A DNA stretch of 64,000 nt from Salinisphaera sp002433465. GTDB lineage: Bacteria; Pseudomonadota; Gammaproteobacteria; Nevskiales; Salinisphaeraceae. The notes beneath the pieces are model-generated. The model saw nothing but the letters and a program-made list of their open reading frames with translations, was not told the origin of the DNA and did no database searches. Shown here piece by piece: positions 61,037-64,000 of this stretch (positions are counted from its first letter, which is position 1; every line of letters starts with the position of its first letter). The stretch is from the NCBI RefSeq assembly GCF_040361435.1, contig NZ_APNL01000022.1:1-64000 (forward strand), read 5' to 3'. The translations under genes were made by a program, and so were the position numbers.

Positions 61037-62047
61037 CTATCTACTCGGCTTGCGCTTGAGACGGGTTTTCAGATCCAGCAGCAATGACTCTACCACCAGT
61101 TGCCAGTCGGCATTGCTGCGTGCCAGGCGCGCAGCCTCGGCCACCTGTGCGCACCAGGGCTGAAAAGCATGCGGGTCCATGCGCGTGGCGACCCGTGCCA
61201 GGCTCTCCGGCAACGCCTGTGAGTTATCGGCCGGATCGCCGCTTTTCATGAGGGCGAGCGATAGCAGGCCGCTCGCCCGGCGATAGAGCCAATCGGTCAA
61301 CAGATCCGCCGGCTGCTTTGCCAGGCGTTCCGCGGCCGAGGCCGGATCCTCGCGATTGCGTATCACGTCGGATAGCGCGCTGTCCCAGCCGTCGATCAGG
61401 GTGGCGTAATCCTGGGCGTGGCGATCGACCACGGCGAAGGGTGTGCGCAGACTGTCGACATCCAGGCCGTCGCAATCGACCTGCCGTGCCTCAAGCCACT
61501 GCCTTGCCTCGTCGGGCTCCGGCGGCGCGAGCCGCCAGAGCTGGCAGCGGCTGCGTATCGTGGGCATCAATGCCGAAACACGGTCGGTGACCAGAACGAT
61601 ATGACAGGCCGGCGGCGGTTCCTCGAGCGTCTTGAGCAGACTGTTCGCAGCGCTGGGCGAGAGCGCCTCGGCCGGGTCGATCCAGCCGATACGGCCGCTA
61701 TCGTACTGGGGGGTAAGCTGCAGCCGTTGGGAGAAGGCGCGTACCTGGTCGACCTTGATGAGTTTGCCGGTTTCCTCCGGTGTCAGGCGCGAGATATCCG
61801 GATGGGTTTCAGCCTGGCGCTGGCGGCAGGCCGCACAGTGGCCGCAGGCATCGCCGTTACGGTCGGGCGCGCGGCATAGCAAAGCAGCCACGATACGCTC
61901 GGCAAACACGCGTTTACCGATGCCCGGCGGGCCGCACACCAGCAGCCCGTGGGCGACACGGTCCATCGCCATCGCCTGGGCCATACGCGTCCAGAGCGTG
62001 GCATGCCAGGAAGGCTTGGCGACGTCGTCGGCGGGGGTATCGCTCAT
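61037..62047 (-). CDS. holB: DNA polymerase III subunit delta'
   Basis: A 336-residue clamp-loader subunit. The P-loop GPPGIGKRVFAERI (about 39-52) is present, zinc cysteines lie in CRAPDRNGDACGHCAAC, and the sensor region IGWIDPAEALSPSAANSLLKTLEEPP is typical of delta'. It overlaps tmk by four bases upstream and abuts pilZ downstream, the usual order in gammaproteobacteria. Confidence 0.92.
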   Translation of the reverse strand: MSDTPADDVAKPSWHATLWTRMAQAMAMDRVAHGLLVCGPPGIGKRVFAERIVAALLCRAPDRNGDACGHCAACRQRQAETHPDISRLTPEETGKLIKVDQVRAFSQRLQLTPQYDSGRIGWIDPAEALSPSAANSLLKTLEEPPPACHIVLVTDRVSALMPTIRSRCQLWRLAPPEPDEARQWLEARQVDCDGLDVDSLRTPFAVVDRHAQDYATLIDGWDSALSDVIRNREDPASAAERLAKQPADLLTDWLYRRASGLLSLALMKSGDPADNSQALPESLARVATRMDPHAFQPWCAQVAEAARLARSNADWQLVVESLLLDLKTRLKRKPSR

Positions 62048-62682
62048 ATCAGATCGGCCAGCGCCTGCTCGATATGGCGACGAACGGCATCGGGGTTTTC
62101 GCTGGCGTCGATCACGCGATAGCGCGCCGGCTGTGCCTCGGCACGTGCCAGATAGGCCGCGCGAACGGTTTCGTGAAAAACCAGCGTTTCCCGATCGAAC
62201 CGATTGCCCTCGCCGCGCTTGCCGGCACGGGCCAGCCCCTGGTCTACCGGCAGATCAAACAACAGCACCCGGTCCGGGCGGCGTTCGCCCTGTACGAGGG
62301 TTTCCAGTGCCGCGACCGTTTCGCTGCCCAAACCGCGTGCGGCGCCCTGATACGCATAACTGGCATCGGTAAAGCGATCGGTGAGTACCCAGGCGCCGCG
62401 ACCCAGGGCCGGCTCGATTACCTCGTTCAAGTGGGCGGCGCGGGCGGCGAAGACCAGCAACAGTTCGCTCATCGGCGGCATGGGCGTATCGTATTCGCCC
62501 ATGAGCACGCCGCGTATCGCTTCACCGAGCGCGGTACCGCCCGGCTCACGCGTGCAGACCACGTCGTGACCGGCTGCCTCGAGCATGGCCGCAACGGCTG
62601 CGATCTGGGTGCTCTTGCCGGCACCCTCCCCGCCTTCGAAGGCAATAAAACGCGCCCCGTCATCCACGACCGCCACGCTCAA
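62044..62682 (-). CDS. tmk: Thymidylate kinase
   Basis: A 212-residue dTMP kinase. The P-loop FEGGEGAGKST is near the N-terminus, CTREPGGTALGEAIR (the DRX-type loop) follows, and the DRFTDASYAYQGAARGLG segment holds the dTMP-binding residues. It makes dTDP for DNA synthesis. It overlaps mltG and holB by four bases each. Confidence 0.94.
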   Translation of the reverse strand: MSVAVVDDGARFIAFEGGEGAGKSTQIAAVAAMLEAAGHDVVCTREPGGTALGEAIRGVLMGEYDTPMPPMSELLLVFAARAAHLNEVIEPALGRGAWVLTDRFTDASYAYQGAARGLGSETVAALETLVQGERRPDRVLLFDLPVDQGLARAGKRGEGNRFDRETLVFHETVRAAYLARAEAQPARYRVIDASENPDAVRRHIEQALADLI

Positions 62683-63680
62683 GAGCCCCGCTGATACTCG
62701 TCGACCGCGCGATTGTGCTCGGCGAGCGTGTCGGAAAATACGTGGCTACCGTCGCCACGCGAGACGAAATACAGCGCAGTCCCCGGCTCCGGATTGAGGG
62801 CAGCCTTGATTGCCGCGCGCGAGGGCATGGCAATCGGCGTGGGCGGCAAGCCGGCCCGGGTATAGGTGTTGTAGGGCGTATCGCGGCGCAGATCCGAACG
62901 CCGGATATTGCCGTCGTAGTCCTCGATGCCGTAGATCACGGTCGGGTCGGTTTGCAGGCGCATGCCCTTCTCGAGCCGCCGTGCGAACACGCCGGCGATA
63001 CGCCCACGCTCGGCCGGCACCGCCGTTTCCTTTTCGATGATCGACGCAAGAATCAGCGCTTCGTAGGGTGTCTCGACCGGCGTATTTTCGGAACGCTGTT
63101 CCCATTGTGTATCGAGATAGCGCTGCATCGCCTGGTAGGCGCGCTTGAGAAACGCGATATCGGTCATGCCGCGGGGAAACAGATACGTGTCCGGCATGAA
63201 GCGCCCTTCCGGGTTTTCATCCGGATGGCCTATCGCGGCCATCACCTCGGCGTCGCTCTTGCCGGTCAACTGATGATCGATCGCGTCGTTTTCGGCCATG
63301 AGCTTGCGGAATTCGGAAAAACGCCAGCCTTCGACCAGGGTAAGCCGATATTGCCGTGTCTTGCCCGAAACCAGCAGTTCCAGCAGATGGGCGGGTGTCT
63401 GGCGCGCCGGCACCACGTACTCGCCGGCTTTGATGTTGCCGGCCACCCCCTGAAAGCGCGCATACAGCGACAGGTATTTCGCATCGCGGGGGCGCGTGAT
63501 GATGTCTTCGGCCAGCAGGCGCTGGGCGATGGCGGTGAAGCTCATACCGCTATCCACGGTCAGCAGCTTGCCCTCGCCGTTGTTCAGCGGCGAATTGAAA
63601 AACCGGGTCGTATCGATCGCCAGCGCGGCACATGCCAACACGCCCAGGCCGATCACAACCCATACCACCCGTTTAATCAC
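62679..63680 (-). CDS. mltG: Endolytic murein transglycosylase MltG
   Basis: A 333-residue inner-membrane protein with one N-terminal helix (VVWVVIGLGVLACAALAI) and a YceG domain. It cuts nascent glycan strands and sets their length. The catalytic Glu is in LASIIEKETAVPAERG, followed by VFARRLEKGMRLQTDPTVIYG. The start is a GTG with AGGTAGCG upstream and overlaps the end of pabC by eight bases. The order pabC-mltG-tmk-holB is standard. Confidence 0.93.
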   Translation of the reverse strand: MIKRVVWVVIGLGVLACAALAIDTTRFFNSPLNNGEGKLLTVDSGMSFTAIAQRLLAEDIITRPRDAKYLSLYARFQGVAGNIKAGEYVVPARQTPAHLLELLVSGKTRQYRLTLVEGWRFSEFRKLMAENDAIDHQLTGKSDAEVMAAIGHPDENPEGRFMPDTYLFPRGMTDIAFLKRAYQAMQRYLDTQWEQRSENTPVETPYEALILASIIEKETAVPAERGRIAGVFARRLEKGMRLQTDPTVIYGIEDYDGNIRRSDLRRDTPYNTYTRAGLPPTPIAMPSRAAIKAALNPEPGTALYFVSRGDGSHVFSDTLAEHNRAVDEYQRGS

Positions 63681-64000
63681 CGCTACCTGCCTTGTCGTTG
63701 CTCTCGCTGCGTTGAGTCGCGCGAGTGTCGAGTTCGTTCAATAAGCTGCGCGCGTACTCGGCCGCCGATTCGCTTTCGTCAAGCGCACGACCATCAAGAT
63801 GCGATATCGCGACCACCCCGCCCACGCTGTTGCAGGCGACGCTGGCACTGCAACCGCTGAGGTCCGACGGGCGGATATCGCGTTCGCTTACCCGCCTACC
63901 CGCCTGTTCGAGCTTACGCCAGAGCCGCTGGCGTGTGGCCCCGATGATACCTGCCCGCGCCAGCCTCGGGGTGTACCACTCGCCATCGGCATCAATAAAG
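63673..64000 (-). CDS. pabC: Aminodeoxychorismate lyase, C-terminal part
   Basis: The window holds the last 108 codons; the 5' part lies to the right of 64000. The visible protein begins FIDADGEWYTPRLARAGI and continues with GATRQRLWRKLEQ, which match the C-terminal half of the PabC/branched-chain aminotransferase fold (a PLP enzyme that makes p-aminobenzoate for folate). SVACNSVGGV corresponds to the FLTNS segment of the family, with changes. The last 35 residues are a polar extension (ESNDKAGSGD at the end). It overlaps mltG by eight bases. Confidence 0.85.
   Translation of the reverse strand, partial: FIDADGEWYTPRLARAGIIGATRQRLWRKLEQAGRRVSERDIRPSDLSGCSASVACNSVGGVVAISHLDGRALDESESAAEYARSLLNELDTRATQRSESNDKAGSGD

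Overview
The window is high-GC bacterial DNA from a gammaproteobacterium. The evidence is the order pabC-mltG-tmk-holB-pilZ at the right end, a long FadE-type acyl-CoA dehydrogenase, a RecQ of enterobacterial layout, and the pairing of a XoxF alcohol dehydrogenase with a PaoABC aldehyde oxidoreductase. A marine or halophilic genus such as Salinisphaera would fit, but nothing here proves the genus. Most genes sit in tight operons with 1-4 base overlaps.

Left edge (1-3650): the first 536 bases hold no gene and end in the 3' half of a tRNA-Lys gene plus its terminator. This is what the far end of an element integrated in a tRNA gene looks like. Then come gloA, a hotdog thioesterase, an acetolactate-synthase-like enzyme and a complete tRNA-Leu(UAG).

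N-heterocycle region (3.8-16.3 kb): an eight-gene minus-strand operon encodes a RutB-like cysteine hydrolase, two paralogous NMT1/THI5-type binding proteins, an SDR, a dihydroorotase/hydantoinase-family cyclic amidohydrolase, an ABC ATPase and permease, and a cytosine-deaminase-like amidohydrolase. A LysR gene faces it, with two perfect inverted repeats just ahead of it. Beyond a LOG-family gene lie a cyanuric acid hydrolase/barbiturase family enzyme and, facing away from it, a stand-alone protein resembling the C-terminal domain of allophanate hydrolase. Together they read as uptake, deamination, ring opening and carbamoyl removal for an unidentified cyclic ureide, pyrimidine or triazine.

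Alcohol/aldehyde region (16.9-31.7 kb): a lanthanide-type XoxF dehydrogenase, a cytochrome c, a SoxH-like metallohydrolase, a SoxYZ-like carrier, a XoxJ-like binding protein and two uncharacterised exported proteins form one operon. An atypical response regulator and a small cysteine-containing exported protein lie upstream. Next are paoABC with the cofactor genes mocA and xdhC. XoxF could make aldehydes in the periplasm and PaoABC oxidise them there.

Efflux region (31.9-45.3 kb): a czcI-like gene with an apparent frameshift, czcCBA, a second RND pump with its lipoprotein adaptor, a YbaY-MliC-like lipoprotein and a Tag-family protein. The convergent gap between the two pump loci holds an orphan TetR-type operator.

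Right part (45.7-64 kb): a SnoaL-FMO fusion, an AcoR-like sigma-54 activator with an altered GAFTGA loop, fadH, an APC permease, a VanX-like dipeptidase, recQ, yqfA, fadE facing a TetR gene, then pilZ-holB-tmk-mltG-pabC, the last running off the window.
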